From: Clostridiales bacterium
Lineage (GTDB): Bacteria; Bacillota; Clostridia; Saccharofermentanales; DTU023
Direction: 5' to 3'
Assembly: GCA_004556925.1 (NCBI GenBank)
Contig: SFFI01000002.1
Location: 62,001 to 126,000, forward strand
Length of the DNA stretch: 64,000 nucleotides
The notes under the pieces are model-generated. The model did no database searches. It had not been told where the DNA came from and saw only the letters and a program-made list of their open reading frames with translations. Made by a program: the position numbers and the translations under genes. Below are positions 16,709-26,773 of this stretch, piece after piece. Numbering within the stretch: position 1 is the first letter of the stretch; each line of letters opens with the position of its first letter.

Positions 16709-19111
16709 CTAGGGCTTATTGGGGATATCCTCCCCGTCCTGGTTCTCAAGCGCTTCGGCTTGAAAATCCTGCTCTTCTCCAGTCTGAACCGTTTCTTGTC
16801 CATCTTGCTCGTCCTCATCCTGGGCCTTGTGCCATTCTTCCCTTTCATGCATGAGGAGGAAGGCCTCAGGATCCGCATCCATCTCTGCCAGGCGTGCTAG
16901 AAGTTCGGGTCTGGGCTCAAAACCATAATAGGCATCTAACAAGTCGCGGGCAATATTGGATGATACGTCACCCTTACCACCATTCTCCACGATGCATGCA
17001 ATAGCAACTTCTGGATCTTCTAAAGGAGCAAAGCAGACAAAAACCGCATTAATATCAGCAAGCTCAAGCCCTACCTCTGCAGTTCCCGTTTTCGCGCCTA
17101 CATTAATGGGGTAGTCTAAGAAGTTATGATTGGTAACATTAAAGGCTGTATAGTATTTCAGCTCACCCATGCCCTCTTTTATCAAATCAACTGCTTCTTG
17201 GGGCATTCCTAAGTTTTGCTTGCTGATTTGCTCTGGCCGTATGACTTGCCCTTGTGGACCCTGTATGTCTTTAATCACATGGGGCGTTACAAGTTCATTA
17301 GATACCGCACCCGCTATGGCGCGGACCAATTGCACCATGGTATAAGCGTGATCAAACTGACCAATTGCAGTCTGACAAGTGTCAGCAGGATACCATTCTT
17401 GGTCACCTGGAGTCATCCGGGTTTGCGCTTTTAGTTCAGGGCTGGGCCTGATCCCCTTGGCCTCGCCAGGCAGGTCAATATTACTGTATTCCCCCAAGCC
17501 CAGTTCTTTACAATGTGCACTTAAAGCGTCAATACCGATATCTAGGCCCAACTTGAAGAAGTAGAGATTGCAGGAATAACCGAGACCTTCCGAGAGCGTA
17601 ATCATTCCGTGTCCATGAATAGGTTCGCCATAACAGACCCAGTTCTTGTAGCCAATTGTTTCTTTACCCTTGCACTCGTAAGAATTATGGTTGCGGTCGA
17701 TTACACCGGTCAGAATGCCAGTCTGTCCGGTAATCGGCTTGAAGGTGGAGGCTGGAGCATAAATTTCACTAATACAACGATTTTGTATGGGCTTATGCTC
17801 TGTGTCCTGAAGGTCCCGAATGGCACGTTCGTAGGCTTCCTTATCCTCAGGAGGCGCCATAAAATCGCTGGGTTGGAAAGATGGTATAGATCCCATTGCC
17901 AAGATTTGGCCGTTCTTCACATTGAGCATAACCGCAGCCGCAGAATCGCCTTTACCTAACTTCTTCTCTCGAACCGACAGAATCGTATCATAGAGGGAAG
18001 CATACAGGGTTTTCTGGACATTGAGGTCCTGGCAGAGATAGACTGTGGAGCCTGGCTCGGGATCCACAGTGCCCTCCCCTTCACGGTAGACAAAATCATC
18101 TTGATCTTTGAACCAAGTGCCATAAGCCAAAGATCCGGTCTTACCTTGCAAGTAAGGTTCGGCGGTATACTCCACGCCGGCTTTACCTGTGTAGTCATTG
18201 ATACTGTAGCCTTGGCCCTTTAGCTGGTCATATTCTGGGGCCGAAATTTTACCTACGTAACCTAAGATATGGGAGAAATACCGACTGTCATCTGTATACT
18301 GTCGGCCAAATTCACGCTTCAGCAAAACGCCAGGATAGGATAGCTTTTGCTCCTGCAGGATATCCTGCAGACTTGCCGGTATATCCTGAGCTAATAATAC
18401 GGGCTCGCCTTGCTTGAAAGTCCAGTTGTTTTCAAAAATCTGGTATCTTACCTTCATGATCTGCCAGGCTTCCCAAGGACTGTAGTACAGATTGCCACCA
18501 GCCTCGGGGTCCTCTATGGCAAACGCCGAATAAAGAAGGTAATGATAAAAATCTTGGGGGTTGAGCTTGACCTTGGCACTTTCAGGGACGGAGGCAGTAG
18601 CAGGTGAGAGATTAAAAAGATCCTTATTCTGCTGCCATTTGGCAATCTCAGATAGATCCTTTTTAAAAACAAAACTCAAGGCTTCTTTAGATTCAGGATC
18701 CTGGCTCTTGGATTCACTGGATAGGTCTAAATAGTCTGTCAGCTTACTAACTGGCTCTAAACCATAGTCTCCCAGTAGCTTGACCAAATCTAAAATCCGC
18801 CGATTGATTTCCTGACTGTCCAGGCCGGCATAGGCTAAATAGAGATCATCGCGGCTACTCGAGTAAGCCAAGACCCGGCCAGAACTGTCAACGATATCTC
18901 CACGCGGGGCTTTGACTGTCATCTTTCCACCCTGGCCCCGTGTTAAATTAACTGGATCCCAATCCAAGCCCCTGAATTGTAAAACCGTAGTTTTGAGCAA
19001 AATGGCTAAAAGGGCCGCGATTACCACCATAGCAACAGCAGCATAGCGATTGAGCCTAAAGCCTCTCGATTTGCCTGTCTTGCTTAGCGCGCTGTCATCC
19101 ATGGGTTTCAT
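16709..19111 (-). CDS. mrdA: Penicillin-binding protein 2 (class B transpeptidase, MrdA-type)
   Basis: Peptidoglycan D,D-transpeptidase of the elongation machinery, 800 residues. One N-terminal membrane helix (~23-46) is followed by the dimerisation domain starting APRGDIVDSSGRVLAYS. The transpeptidase motifs are STFK (Ser about 455), YSCN and KTGT. The last ~65 residues are strongly acidic (Glu/Asp/Gln) and lie beyond the catalytic domain. It follows mreC and mreD, as in other Gram-positive mre loci. The ATG at 19111 or one three codons later may be used; both share the same AGAGGAG. Confidence 0.95.
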   Translation of the reverse strand: MKPMDDSALSKTGKSRGFRLNRYAAVAMVVIAALLAILLKTTVLQFRGLDWDPVNLTRGQGGKMTVKAPRGDIVDSSGRVLAYSSSRDDLYLAYAGLDSQEINRRILDLVKLLGDYGLEPVSKLTDYLDLSSESKSQDPESKEALSFVFKKDLSEIAKWQQNKDLFNLSPATASVPESAKVKLNPQDFYHYLLYSAFAIEDPEAGGNLYYSPWEAWQIMKVRYQIFENNWTFKQGEPVLLAQDIPASLQDILQEQKLSYPGVLLKREFGRQYTDDSRYFSHILGYVGKISAPEYDQLKGQGYSINDYTGKAGVEYTAEPYLQGKTGSLAYGTWFKDQDDFVYREGEGTVDPEPGSTVYLCQDLNVQKTLYASLYDTILSVREKKLGKGDSAAAVMLNVKNGQILAMGSIPSFQPSDFMAPPEDKEAYERAIRDLQDTEHKPIQNRCISEIYAPASTFKPITGQTGILTGVIDRNHNSYECKGKETIGYKNWVCYGEPIHGHGMITLSEGLGYSCNLYFFKLGLDIGIDALSAHCKELGLGEYSNIDLPGEAKGIRPSPELKAQTRMTPGDQEWYPADTCQTAIGQFDHAYTMVQLVRAIAGAVSNELVTPHVIKDIQGPQGQVIRPEQISKQNLGMPQEAVDLIKEGMGELKYYTAFNVTNHNFLDYPINVGAKTGTAEVGLELADINAVFVCFAPLEDPEVAIACIVENGGKGDVSSNIARDLLDAYYGFEPRPELLARLAEMDADPEAFLLMHEREEWHKAQDEDEQDGQETVQTGEEQDFQAEALENQDGEDIPNKP

Positions 19112-19136
19112 ATCTCCTCTTCACTAAGATCCATTC

Positions 19137-19712
19137 TTAAAGAAGCCGGCCCGGGCTTTCGTCAATTTCTAGATCTTGGGCTTGTGTTGTTGGCATAAAG
19201 TCAGGATACAACCAGCTAAAAAGGCCTAAGTAGGCCAAACTCGCTAGCAGGGACGGTACAAGGGTCTTAGCATATACCTGTAAAACTCCCCAAAACTGGG
19301 TCCCTAAGCGTGAGCCTAACAGCCGGTTACCCGGTAAAACATTAAAAAGACCTAGTTGCAGGACCTGAGCTAAAAAAATCCAAACAGCGGAAAAAAGCAA
19401 GCCTCGATGCCAAGATTTGTTCTCTTCGAAGTCTAGGATAATTGAAGTTAACCAGTGCACCACTATCGCAACTAAGGCTGTAGGCCCCAGTACACTAGCG
19501 AAAAGCAGGTCCTTAAAAAATCCTAACAAGACCAGGATAATCGTGGCTTTGAGGTCAGAAAAATAATAACTGAGGAAAGCTCCAAGCACCATAAAGAGGT
19601 CCGGCCACCAGGAGGATCTATCCTCTAATCTGGACCAATAGGACATGGCACAAAGGGTAAGAGACAGAACCAAGATCCAGACCAAAATTTCTTTAATGCG
19701 CTTGCGGTTCAT
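19137..19712 (-). CDS. mreD: Rod-shape determining protein MreD
   Basis: 191 residues, almost entirely hydrophobic with about five membrane helices, as in MreD. It overlaps the end of mreC by 20 bp and is followed 25 bp later by pbp2. Sequence conservation in this family is low, so the assignment leans on size, topology and the mreC-mreD-pbp2 order. Confidence 0.85.
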   Translation of the reverse strand: MNRKRIKEILVWILVLSLTLCAMSYWSRLEDRSSWWPDLFMVLGAFLSYYFSDLKATIILVLLGFFKDLLFASVLGPTALVAIVVHWLTSIILDFEENKSWHRGLLFSAVWIFLAQVLQLGLFNVLPGNRLLGSRLGTQFWGVLQVYAKTLVPSLLASLAYLGLFSWLYPDFMPTTQAQDLEIDESPGRLL

Positions 19713-20646
19713 ATTTTCCCTCTAAGGCATTCACTTGTGGTGTCTCTCCAAAGTCTAATCCACTGGCAGCAGGCTCTTCCTCTTCTGTTTCTACCAGGGG
19801 AAAATTTTGGGGCAGGAGAACAAACAGAACTTCCTTGCCTTCCAGCCCGGAGGCAGGCTCCACTTCCGCAGTCCTCTGGCCCATGCTGTTGACCGGTCCT
19901 AGCCCGATTACTGTCCCGCAGAGTAGCCTCTCCGGAAAAATCCCCCCCCGGCCGGAACTATAGATTTTATCTCCTGGTACCAGGTCTAAGTCTTCAGGGA
20001 TATTTTCTGCTTTGAGGATGTGCTTATCTGTAAAATAACCCTGGCCCGTTAGCATAAAACTATGGGCCGGATCACGCTCCCCGATCACACTACAAGAAAA
20101 GCCTTCATGAAAAATCGGCATAAGTTTAGAACTCAATGCATCCGACGAAACTAAAGCGCCCAAAAGCGAGGCATTTTCATCCACCACGGCGTAAGCCTTG
20201 CTAGCTTGGAAATCAATGCCATCCGTCCTCCCTACGTCCAGCCTGAAGTAACTATAATGAGGATCTAACGGTGCTTGCAGAATGTTAGCAGCCAAAAATT
20301 GCCTATGGGGAAAACGATCTTTTAAGCTGAACGCCTGCTTCAGGTCTTCATAGGCGCGGGCAGCTTGTTCATTGTCTTTGATCTGTAATCGTAAGTCCAA
20401 ATTTTCTGATCTAAGGCGGTCATTTTCACTCTGTAATTCAGAATTCCGCCTTGTCGTAGCAAAATGATTCTGGAAGAAAGACGTCATGCCACCAAAAACT
20501 CGTTCAAAAGGCCGCAGGGCTACGGAAAGGGGGCTAGTCAGGTTACTGGAGGGCTGGTCAGGCAAAATAGAAAAAAGCATAATGCTGGCAACGGCTAAGC
20601 CAACCAAAACCACGGCTAATATCCGGTTCTTTTGATGTTTAGACAT
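19693..20646 (-). CDS. mreC: Rod-shape determining protein MreC
   Basis: 317 residues: one N-terminal membrane helix (~8-26), a coiled coil (NSELQSENDRLRSENLDLRLQ region, ~65-100), then the beta-rich MreC domain with LQAPLDPHYSYFRLDVGRTDGI and GDKIYSSGRGGIFPERLLCG. It acts outside the membrane as a scaffold for PBP2. It is transcribed with mreD and pbp2. An mreB gene, normally directly upstream, is absent; radC lies there instead. Confidence 0.93.
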   Translation of the reverse strand: MSKHQKNRILAVVLVGLAVASIMLFSILPDQPSSNLTSPLSVALRPFERVFGGMTSFFQNHFATTRRNSELQSENDRLRSENLDLRLQIKDNEQAARAYEDLKQAFSLKDRFPHRQFLAANILQAPLDPHYSYFRLDVGRTDGIDFQASKAYAVVDENASLLGALVSSDALSSKLMPIFHEGFSCSVIGERDPAHSFMLTGQGYFTDKHILKAENIPEDLDLVPGDKIYSSGRGGIFPERLLCGTVIGLGPVNSMGQRTAEVEPASGLEGKEVLFVLLPQNFPLVETEEEEPAASGLDFGETPQVNALEGKYEPQAH

Positions 20647-20744
20647 GCGGCTCCGCCTTTCACTAGCTGATTAAGTCATTTTACCACATTAAAGTCCTAG
20701 GCCTTGACTAGACAAGTCACGGGAATCAGATGGTGGTTGGCAAA

Positions 20745-21440
20745 CTAATCCAGGTAGCCAAGCGCTTTTAGTGAGACTGATCCACCCCGAGCCACAATAA
20801 TATGATCGAGAAGCTTGACGCCAAGTTCTCGCCCCATCTCGCTCAGTTTAGCTGACATGGAGATATCCTCTGGACTAGGCTGGCTGGAGCCAGAGGGATG
20901 GTTGTGGCAGAGGATAATTCCCGCTGCATTAGCTTTGATGGCTTGCCGAAAAATATCTCTGGGAAAAACACTGGCTGCATTGAGACCGCCAGCCGCAAGA
21001 AACTCTTTACGAATCAAACGCCCCTGGTTATTCAGCATCAGCATGTGCATTTCTTCCCGCTCTAGTCTGAGCATATCCTTTTCTAAAAAGCCTATGGCAG
21101 TTTGCGAGCTAGAAATAGCAGGATAAGCCTCTTGCGGACAGGGATAATTAGCTCTTAAGCCTAGTTCCACCGCAGCCTTGATGCGGACCGCCTTGGTCAA
21201 GCCGATACCGGTAAAAGCTTGTAACTCTTCCAGACTCAAAGTAGAAAGCTGAGCCAGACTGTGATGAACCGATAGCATCTGTTGGGCTAGGCTTAAGGCA
21301 GTCTGCCCCTTGCGTCCCGAGCATATAATAATAGATAAGAGTTCTGCCTCAGTGAGGGAGGCCTCTCCCCGGCTGGCCAATTTTTCATAGGGGCGGTCAG
21401 CCAAGGGCAGGTCTTGCATGATGAGATTGTCTGTAGTCAT
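20745..21440 (-). CDS. radC: RadC/JAB1-MPN domain protein
   Basis: 231 residues. An N-terminal helix-hairpin-helix region (LQAFTGIGLTKAVRIKAAVELG, ~68-90) is followed by a JAMM-like metal site, HNHPSGSSQPSPED, near residue 178. The name RadC is historical; a DNA-repair role is not established and the biochemical function is unknown. Location next to mreC is typical of Gram-positive bacteria. Confidence 0.93.
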   Translation of the reverse strand: MTTDNLIMQDLPLADRPYEKLASRGEASLTEAELLSIIICSGRKGQTALSLAQQMLSVHHSLAQLSTLSLEELQAFTGIGLTKAVRIKAAVELGLRANYPCPQEAYPAISSSQTAIGFLEKDMLRLEREEMHMLMLNNQGRLIRKEFLAAGGLNAASVFPRDIFRQAIKANAAGIILCHNHPSGSSQPSPEDISMSAKLSEMGRELGVKLLDHIIVARGGSVSLKALGYLD

Positions 21441-21507
21441 GTTGACTCCTTTCGCTTAGGCTCAAGCAAACAAGTCAACCATTCTAAACAATAAGCCAAT
21501 TGATACG

Positions 21508-21532
21508 TGCCATGCCGCCATAAGGCATGGCA
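21508..21532 (-). repeat. Inverted repeat between asnS and radC
   Basis: Perfect 9-bp arms TGCCATGCC and GGCATGGCA with a 7-base loop lie 25 bp downstream of asnS. On the asnS strand no U run follows, so it may be a weak terminator, an RNA-end protector, or an operator for radC. Confidence 0.45.
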
Positions 21533-21557
21533 TTATTATAATTAACGAACCCAGGAT

Positions 21558-22955
21558 CTAAAACTCAAGGCTTCCTACAGTCCGTGGGAAGGGTAGGACG
21601 TCGCGGATATTAGACACACCAGTTAGGTACATAATTAGACGCTCGAAACCCAGACCAAAGCCACCATGCCTGGTAGATCCGTACTTGCGCAATTCTAAGT
21701 ACCACCAGTAGTCATCCATCTTCATACCAAGTTCTTTAATACGGGCCGTCAGCTTGTCCAGATCATCTTCCCTCTGGCTACCGCCAATGATTTCCCCTAT
21801 GCCGGGAACAAGACAGTCCGTAGCCGCTACAGTCTTGCCATCGGGATTAGCCTTCATGTAGAAAGCTTTTATGGCCTTGGGATAGTCCGTAACAAACACG
21901 GGGCCCTTCACCAGTTCTTCAGTGAGGTAACGCTCATGCTCTGTCTGTAGATCAACGCCCCATTCCACAGGGTATTGGAATTCCTTACCAGATTTTTGGA
22001 GGAGGTCAATGGCTTCCGTATAGGTCATGCGGCGGAAATCAGAATTTACTAGCTTTTCCAAGCGTTCTTTAATCCCCGGCTGGACAAATTTATCAAAGAA
22101 ATCCATCTCCGCAGGGCATCTTTCCAAAACTTGAGCAATGACAGATTTCAGCATATCTTCGGCCAAGTTCATGACATCATCAAGGTCAGCAAAAGCCATT
22201 TCTGGCTCCATCTGCCAAAACTCCGCAGCATGACGGGGCGTATTGGAATGTTCCGCACGGAAGGTTGGGCCAAAAGTATAAATATTGCGGAAGGCTTGAG
22301 CATAACATTCACCTTCCATCTGGCCTGAAACCGTCAATTTACTGCTCTTGCCAAAAAAGTCCTTGGTAAAATCAACTTTTCCTTTGTCGTCCAAGGGGAC
22401 ATTGTTGAGGTCCAGGGTAGTGAGACTGAACATCTCTCCTGCGCCCTCTGCATCAGAAGCTGTCACAATTGGGGTATGAACATACACAAAATCCCGGTCA
22501 TGAAAAAAGTTGTGGATGGCAAAGGCTGCTTCGGACCGCACCCGGAATACAGCGGAGTAGAGATTGGTACGAGGCCTTAAATGGGCAATTGTCCGTAAGA
22601 ATTCTGGGCTGTGGCGCTTGGGCTGTAAGGGATAGTCTGAAGGAGAAGTTCCCTCAACATGAATTTCCCGTGCTTTCATTTCAAAAGCTTGCTGGGCACC
22701 AGGAGTAGCGACTAAGCTACCCTGAATAATCAGAGCGGAGCCCAGACCAAGTTTGCTGATTTCGTCATAATTAGCAAACCCCTCACGTTCCACCACGACT
22801 TGCAGGTTTTGGAAGCAAGTCCCGTCGTTAATATGTAGAAAGGCAAAATTCTTCTGGTCACGCAAAGACCGGATCCAGCCCGAAATCTGAACATTTTGGC
22901 CGAGGTATGCCTCCGGGTCAGCAAAAATATGACGGATGAGAGTAAAGCTTTGCAT
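21558..22955 (-). CDS. asnS: Asparaginyl-tRNA synthetase
   Basis: Class IIb aminoacyl-tRNA synthetase that charges tRNA-Asn, 465 residues. An N-terminal OB-fold anticodon-binding domain (VQISGWIRSLRDQKNFAFLHINDGT) precedes the catalytic core, with motif 2 (FRAEHSNTPRHAAEFWQMEPEMAF) and motif 3 (GFGLGFERLIMYLTG). The AEFWQ form separates it from AspRS. It is preceded by a candidate promoter at 23054-23082. No T-box leader was seen in the short upstream gap. Confidence 0.97.
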   Translation of the reverse strand: MQSFTLIRHIFADPEAYLGQNVQISGWIRSLRDQKNFAFLHINDGTCFQNLQVVVEREGFANYDEISKLGLGSALIIQGSLVATPGAQQAFEMKAREIHVEGTSPSDYPLQPKRHSPEFLRTIAHLRPRTNLYSAVFRVRSEAAFAIHNFFHDRDFVYVHTPIVTASDAEGAGEMFSLTTLDLNNVPLDDKGKVDFTKDFFGKSSKLTVSGQMEGECYAQAFRNIYTFGPTFRAEHSNTPRHAAEFWQMEPEMAFADLDDVMNLAEDMLKSVIAQVLERCPAEMDFFDKFVQPGIKERLEKLVNSDFRRMTYTEAIDLLQKSGKEFQYPVEWGVDLQTEHERYLTEELVKGPVFVTDYPKAIKAFYMKANPDGKTVAATDCLVPGIGEIIGGSQREDDLDKLTARIKELGMKMDDYWWYLELRKYGSTRHGGFGLGFERLIMYLTGVSNIRDVLPFPRTVGSLEF

Positions 22956-23053
22956 GGTAAAAAACCTCTTCTTTTCTAATATACGGTTGAAGGCCTATTC
23001 ACGCTTACTAATCTATGATTGGAAAGACGCCTAAGAGCCTTGTATGCCCTGTC

Positions 23054-23082
23054 ATTCTACAAGCAGCTACAGGGCAATTCAA
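23054..23082 (-). promoter_or_regulatory. Candidate promoter of asnS
   Basis: On the minus strand TTGAAT (23077-23082) and TAGAAT (23054-23059) are 17 bp apart, lying between the holA stop and asnS. It would leave a leader of about 90 bases. Confidence 0.5.
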
Positions 23083-23103
23083 GTTGCACCCAAAGTCTCC
23101 AAA

Positions 23104-24126
23104 CTAGGCAGCAGATCCCGCCTGCAAAAGCAGGAGTTCCAAGGCCGTTCGTTCATCTAGCTGTCCCGACTTAATGGCGCGGTCTGTGTGGAAACAAGCC
23201 TGGCAAAGCTTGAGGAGCTGGGCTTGCGGAAAGCGACTCGCTTGAGATTTCAAGCGTTTCCCTACAAAGGGTGGTAGCTTCAGGCGTTTAGCTAAGACTG
23301 GACCAGAAGCTGCCTCTTGAGCACAAAGCAGCTGACGAAAATGCCGAGCCAGCATAAAAAGGATGAGGGCCGGCGCCTCTTTTTGTTTCAGCAACTTGTC
23401 TAAGAGGGTTAGGGCCTCTGTGGTCCTATGTGCTGAGACGGCATCCGTCAATTTGAAGATATTGCCCTGCAAGTCCTCTCGGCAGCAAAGGTCTAGGAGG
23501 TCTAGGGTAATTTCTTGATCACCGCTATAAAGGCAATAGTTTTCAAGTTTATTGAGTTCTAAGGCGAGTTCAGACATAGAGAAATCACAGCGTAAGATGA
23601 GTGACTCCGCAGCCTCACGGCTTATCCTGAGTTGAGATTTGCCCAGATACGCAGATAGCCAGGACTGTAGGGAAGCGAATTCCTCCTTGGGAATTTCCAC
23701 CAGCTGGCCCCCTGCAGCTTCCAAGGCTTGCAACTTTTTCTTTTGTCTTTTATCGACACTCACTTCTACTAGGCAGAGGCAGACACCCTCTCCTAGGCGC
23801 GGCCAGATCTTGTCCAAAAGATTGAGTTTGGCTTCACCAGACCCCTGTTTACTATTGAATAAGCCCGTATCATAAGCCACAACGAGGCGCCGCTGAGACA
23901 TAAAGGGGACAGTTTCCAATTCTGACAAGACCTGGTCAGGATCCAAGCTCCCCCGCAAGGTCACCAGGTCCAGATGCTCGCAGCCTGGGGCAATCAGCTT
24001 TTGCCGCAGAAGACCCAAGCCGTGCCGGATCAGATAATCTTCTTCACCCGTTATTAAGTAACAAGCGCTCACCTGGCCCTTCTCTATAGACCGGCGCCAG
24101 GCCCGGTAACCAAACTTTTCTGCCAT
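23104..24126 (-). CDS. holA: DNA polymerase III delta subunit
   Basis: Clamp-loader subunit that opens the sliding clamp, 340 residues. It has the HolA opening (ACYLITGEEDYLIRHGLGLL), the degenerate AAA+ core without a functional Walker A, the SMSELALELNKLENYC helix and the C-terminal collar domain (ALILFMLARHFRQLL). It lies directly after comEC, as in many Gram-positive bacteria. Spacing of 15 bp to comEC suggests one transcript. Confidence 0.93.
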   Translation of the reverse strand: MAEKFGYRAWRRSIEKGQVSACYLITGEEDYLIRHGLGLLRQKLIAPGCEHLDLVTLRGSLDPDQVLSELETVPFMSQRRLVVAYDTGLFNSKQGSGEAKLNLLDKIWPRLGEGVCLCLVEVSVDKRQKKKLQALEAAGGQLVEIPKEEFASLQSWLSAYLGKSQLRISREAAESLILRCDFSMSELALELNKLENYCLYSGDQEITLDLLDLCCREDLQGNIFKLTDAVSAHRTTEALTLLDKLLKQKEAPALILFMLARHFRQLLCAQEAASGPVLAKRLKLPPFVGKRLKSQASRFPQAQLLKLCQACFHTDRAIKSGQLDERTALELLLLQAGSAA

Positions 24127-24141
24127 GCGTCCTCCCTAGTG

Positions 24142-26628
24142 CTAATACCATTCTAACCCAGAAAGCTTCTTCTTGCTTTTATAAGTCTTGAGCCAGCAAT
24201 GCCCCCTCAAGCCCCAGCTCAACGTAATCGCACCATCTTGGTCCGTGCGCAGGCATTCCACCTTCTGCTCAGCTAAGCGTGCCAAAACCTCTTCACTAGG
24301 ATGCCCATAACGATTAGGTCCCACACTGATGATGCCTACTTGAACATTTGCGTAGTTCAAGAATGCCTTACTGGTCACATTTTTTGCCCCATGGTGGCCT
24401 ATTTTTACAATATCTACCGGGTCCTCTTCCCTTGCGAGCCAAAGAGCTTCCTTACGGGGAGTCAGATCACCGGTCAGCAATATATGCGTCTTACCCCAAT
24501 GTACACTTAAAACCAAGCCACTTTCATTAGCATCCCGATATTGTTCGACATCATTCTGAGAGGCCTGGCTAATCTGGAAGTCTAAGTTTGGCCAGATCTG
24601 TCTACCTATAGCCGGGCCTTTCCAGCTTATCTGGTCGCCCGCCTTGAGCCGATAAATAGGTATATCTTGTCTCCTCGCTAGATCAATGACCTCCTGGCCT
24701 AGTTCCTCCTCACCGCCTCGTCTGTCTCGGAGCCGGGCTAAAGTTTCTGGCTCAACTTCTCTGCCAAGGTAGTTACTCAGCCTTTCTTGAAAGGTGAAGA
24801 CTGCTGGAAGATAGAGAGAATCTATCTTTCCCCATGCCAAAAGTTGACCGGCAGCGCCTAAATGATCCGCGTGGGCATGGCTAATCAAGGCGGAATCAAA
24901 GTGTGAAATCCCCTGGCTGGCCATGAAGGGTAGAATTACCCTCAAGGCCTGGTCGCTCGTTCCCCCGTCAATAAGCATATGCTGGTTACCCCAAGAAATG
25001 ACGATGGCATCCCCCTGCCCGACATCTAGAAAATGTACTACCGGGTAACGCGGGCCAAAAGTCACGAGGAGGTAAGAGAGAACAAGCAGGCCGCCACAAA
25101 AAGTGCGTATAAGGCTTTGCTTGACATGGAAGGCCTGCCAATTCCTTCTTCTGCGGCCGTAAAGCTGATAACCTGCAGCGAGGATGATGGCAAATGACAT
25201 ACCTGGGCTCAGACGAGGTTCTAAAAATCCAGGCCAGTTTACGGTGCTTAAATGCTGACAGGTTTCAAGAAAAAAACTAGCCAGCCGATCAATAAGCCAG
25301 GCCCAAGCCTGGAGCGGCCATCCGGGCTTTGTCATGAAACTTGGACCCAGGGCCATAAGTGTCAGTAAGGGTAACCCATTAAGAAAAATAAGCTGAGCTA
25401 AGAGAGTCAGGGGAAGCTGCCAAATAAAACTCAGGAGCTTAAAGCAGCCTTGTTCTGACTGATTCAATAAACTAATCGCTGTCTGGGTAGAAAAAGTGAC
25501 CGCTAAGGCTCTGCTGGATTTTGCACTGAGCTGCGGAAGATAAAGCCGTAATTTTCGGTTGATGGGCTCTGCAAAAAGGAAGAGAGCCGCTGCAGCTGCG
25601 AATGACCATACAAGACCCTTATTGAGTAAGGCAAAGGGGTTGAGCAAACTGGCCAGGCCCAAGGCTAGAGCCAGGCTATTGAGAGGATCTGGACGCAGGC
25701 GCAGTAATTTACTCAGGTCACGTGTAAGTAAAACCAGGCTGGCCCGCATCAAGCCAGGAGGGCGGCCGGTAAACCCATAGAATCCTAAAAATAAAACATA
25801 TTGAACGAGCTTGCTTAACTTTTTACCCGCTATCTTGTCGAAAGGGATGAGACGCAGAGGCAGAAGCAGATAGGTCAAATGCAAACCAGAAACCGCAGTG
25901 AGATGAGCCAGCGCTAAACTAGAAAATTGAGCCTTTTTAAAGTCTGAGAGACCCCTTTTGTCTCCCAAGCACAGGGCTAAAAGCAAACCGGCACTGTCGG
26001 GTCCCAGCAGCTTAGAGAGGCCCTGTCTTAAATCAGCCTTAACGTCCTCTGGCCAGCTTCTAAATGAGGGCACCCGCCCAGACTGAGATAGGACTTCTTG
26101 CGTTTCCGCCTTGAGAAAGATCCCGTACCCGGCAAGCCAAGCAGCCTCATCAAAGCCTCCTGGATTGGATGCTTGGTCCGGCCTGCTCAATACCACGCTT
26201 GCTCTAATTCTAGGAGTAGAAAGAGCGGATTTGGGCAGGATGAGCGCGACCTTCTGTCCTACACGAGGACTAGCCATCACACAAGCCTGGTCTTTGGTCC
26301 GACTTTCCCATAAGCTCGGGCCTAGACGAAAATCCGCGCAAAAGGTCTCATTGGAAAGGCTAGGCCCAAGTTTCAAGGCCCAGGCTGCTCTCCCTAAGTT
26401 TATTAAAAACGCCAGAATCAGGAGATATCTTAGCCAGGGTAAGCGCCAAATCCCACACTTTGCTAAGCCTAAAAAGGCTAAGCAGACGCACATGAGTAAG
26501 AGGATACCCCATTTTTGGTAAAGCAAAAAACCCGGGAGGCCTAGGGCAAGCGCAAAAGCTAAAGCAGGCCTTGCCTGGGACAAGATAAGAGGAGACTGTG
26601 GCTTACCATGTACTGGCACCTGCGTCAT
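24142..26628 (-). CDS. comEC: ComEC/Rec2 DNA-uptake channel protein
   Basis: Membrane protein for import of single-stranded DNA in natural transformation. It has N-terminal hydrophobic helices, an OB-like soluble region, and a Competence domain (KRGLSDFKKAQFSSLALAHL, AVSGLHLTYLLLP). Many membrane helices follow, then a C-terminal metallo-beta-lactamase domain (FLDVGQGDAIVI, ISHAHADHLGAAG, LTGDLT, KIGHHGAKN). The ATG at 26628 has GGGAGG seven bases before it and gives 828 residues; the frame also extends to 26724 without a ribosome site. No other competence genes are in view, so competence itself is unproven. Confidence 0.93.
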   Translation of the reverse strand: MTQVPVHGKPQSPLILSQARPALAFALALGLPGFLLYQKWGILLLMCVCLAFLGLAKCGIWRLPWLRYLLILAFLINLGRAAWALKLGPSLSNETFCADFRLGPSLWESRTKDQACVMASPRVGQKVALILPKSALSTPRIRASVVLSRPDQASNPGGFDEAAWLAGYGIFLKAETQEVLSQSGRVPSFRSWPEDVKADLRQGLSKLLGPDSAGLLLALCLGDKRGLSDFKKAQFSSLALAHLTAVSGLHLTYLLLPLRLIPFDKIAGKKLSKLVQYVLFLGFYGFTGRPPGLMRASLVLLTRDLSKLLRLRPDPLNSLALALGLASLLNPFALLNKGLVWSFAAAAALFLFAEPINRKLRLYLPQLSAKSSRALAVTFSTQTAISLLNQSEQGCFKLLSFIWQLPLTLLAQLIFLNGLPLLTLMALGPSFMTKPGWPLQAWAWLIDRLASFFLETCQHLSTVNWPGFLEPRLSPGMSFAIILAAGYQLYGRRRRNWQAFHVKQSLIRTFCGGLLVLSYLLVTFGPRYPVVHFLDVGQGDAIVISWGNQHMLIDGGTSDQALRVILPFMASQGISHFDSALISHAHADHLGAAGQLLAWGKIDSLYLPAVFTFQERLSNYLGREVEPETLARLRDRRGGEEELGQEVIDLARRQDIPIYRLKAGDQISWKGPAIGRQIWPNLDFQISQASQNDVEQYRDANESGLVLSVHWGKTHILLTGDLTPRKEALWLAREEDPVDIVKIGHHGAKNVTSKAFLNYANVQVGIISVGPNRYGHPSEEVLARLAEQKVECLRTDQDGAITLSWGLRGHCWLKTYKSKKKLSGLEWY

Positions 26629-26773
26629 AACCTGTCCTCCCTGGCTTTTTACTGAAGTCAGCTTAGCAGGGTTTAGGAATGGTTTAGGCAGATATTTACG
26701 ACAAGAGCCGACATGGCCTCCCAATTGTCGTTTAAAACAAAGCAGAAAATCTAATGATCAAAAAGAAAAGAAC

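Noticed and set aside
22956..23103. T-box riboswitch before asnS (and likewise before pheS)
   Set aside because: The upstream gaps are about 100-150 bp and contain no T-box sequence (TGGnACCGCG-like) or antiterminator/terminator pair.
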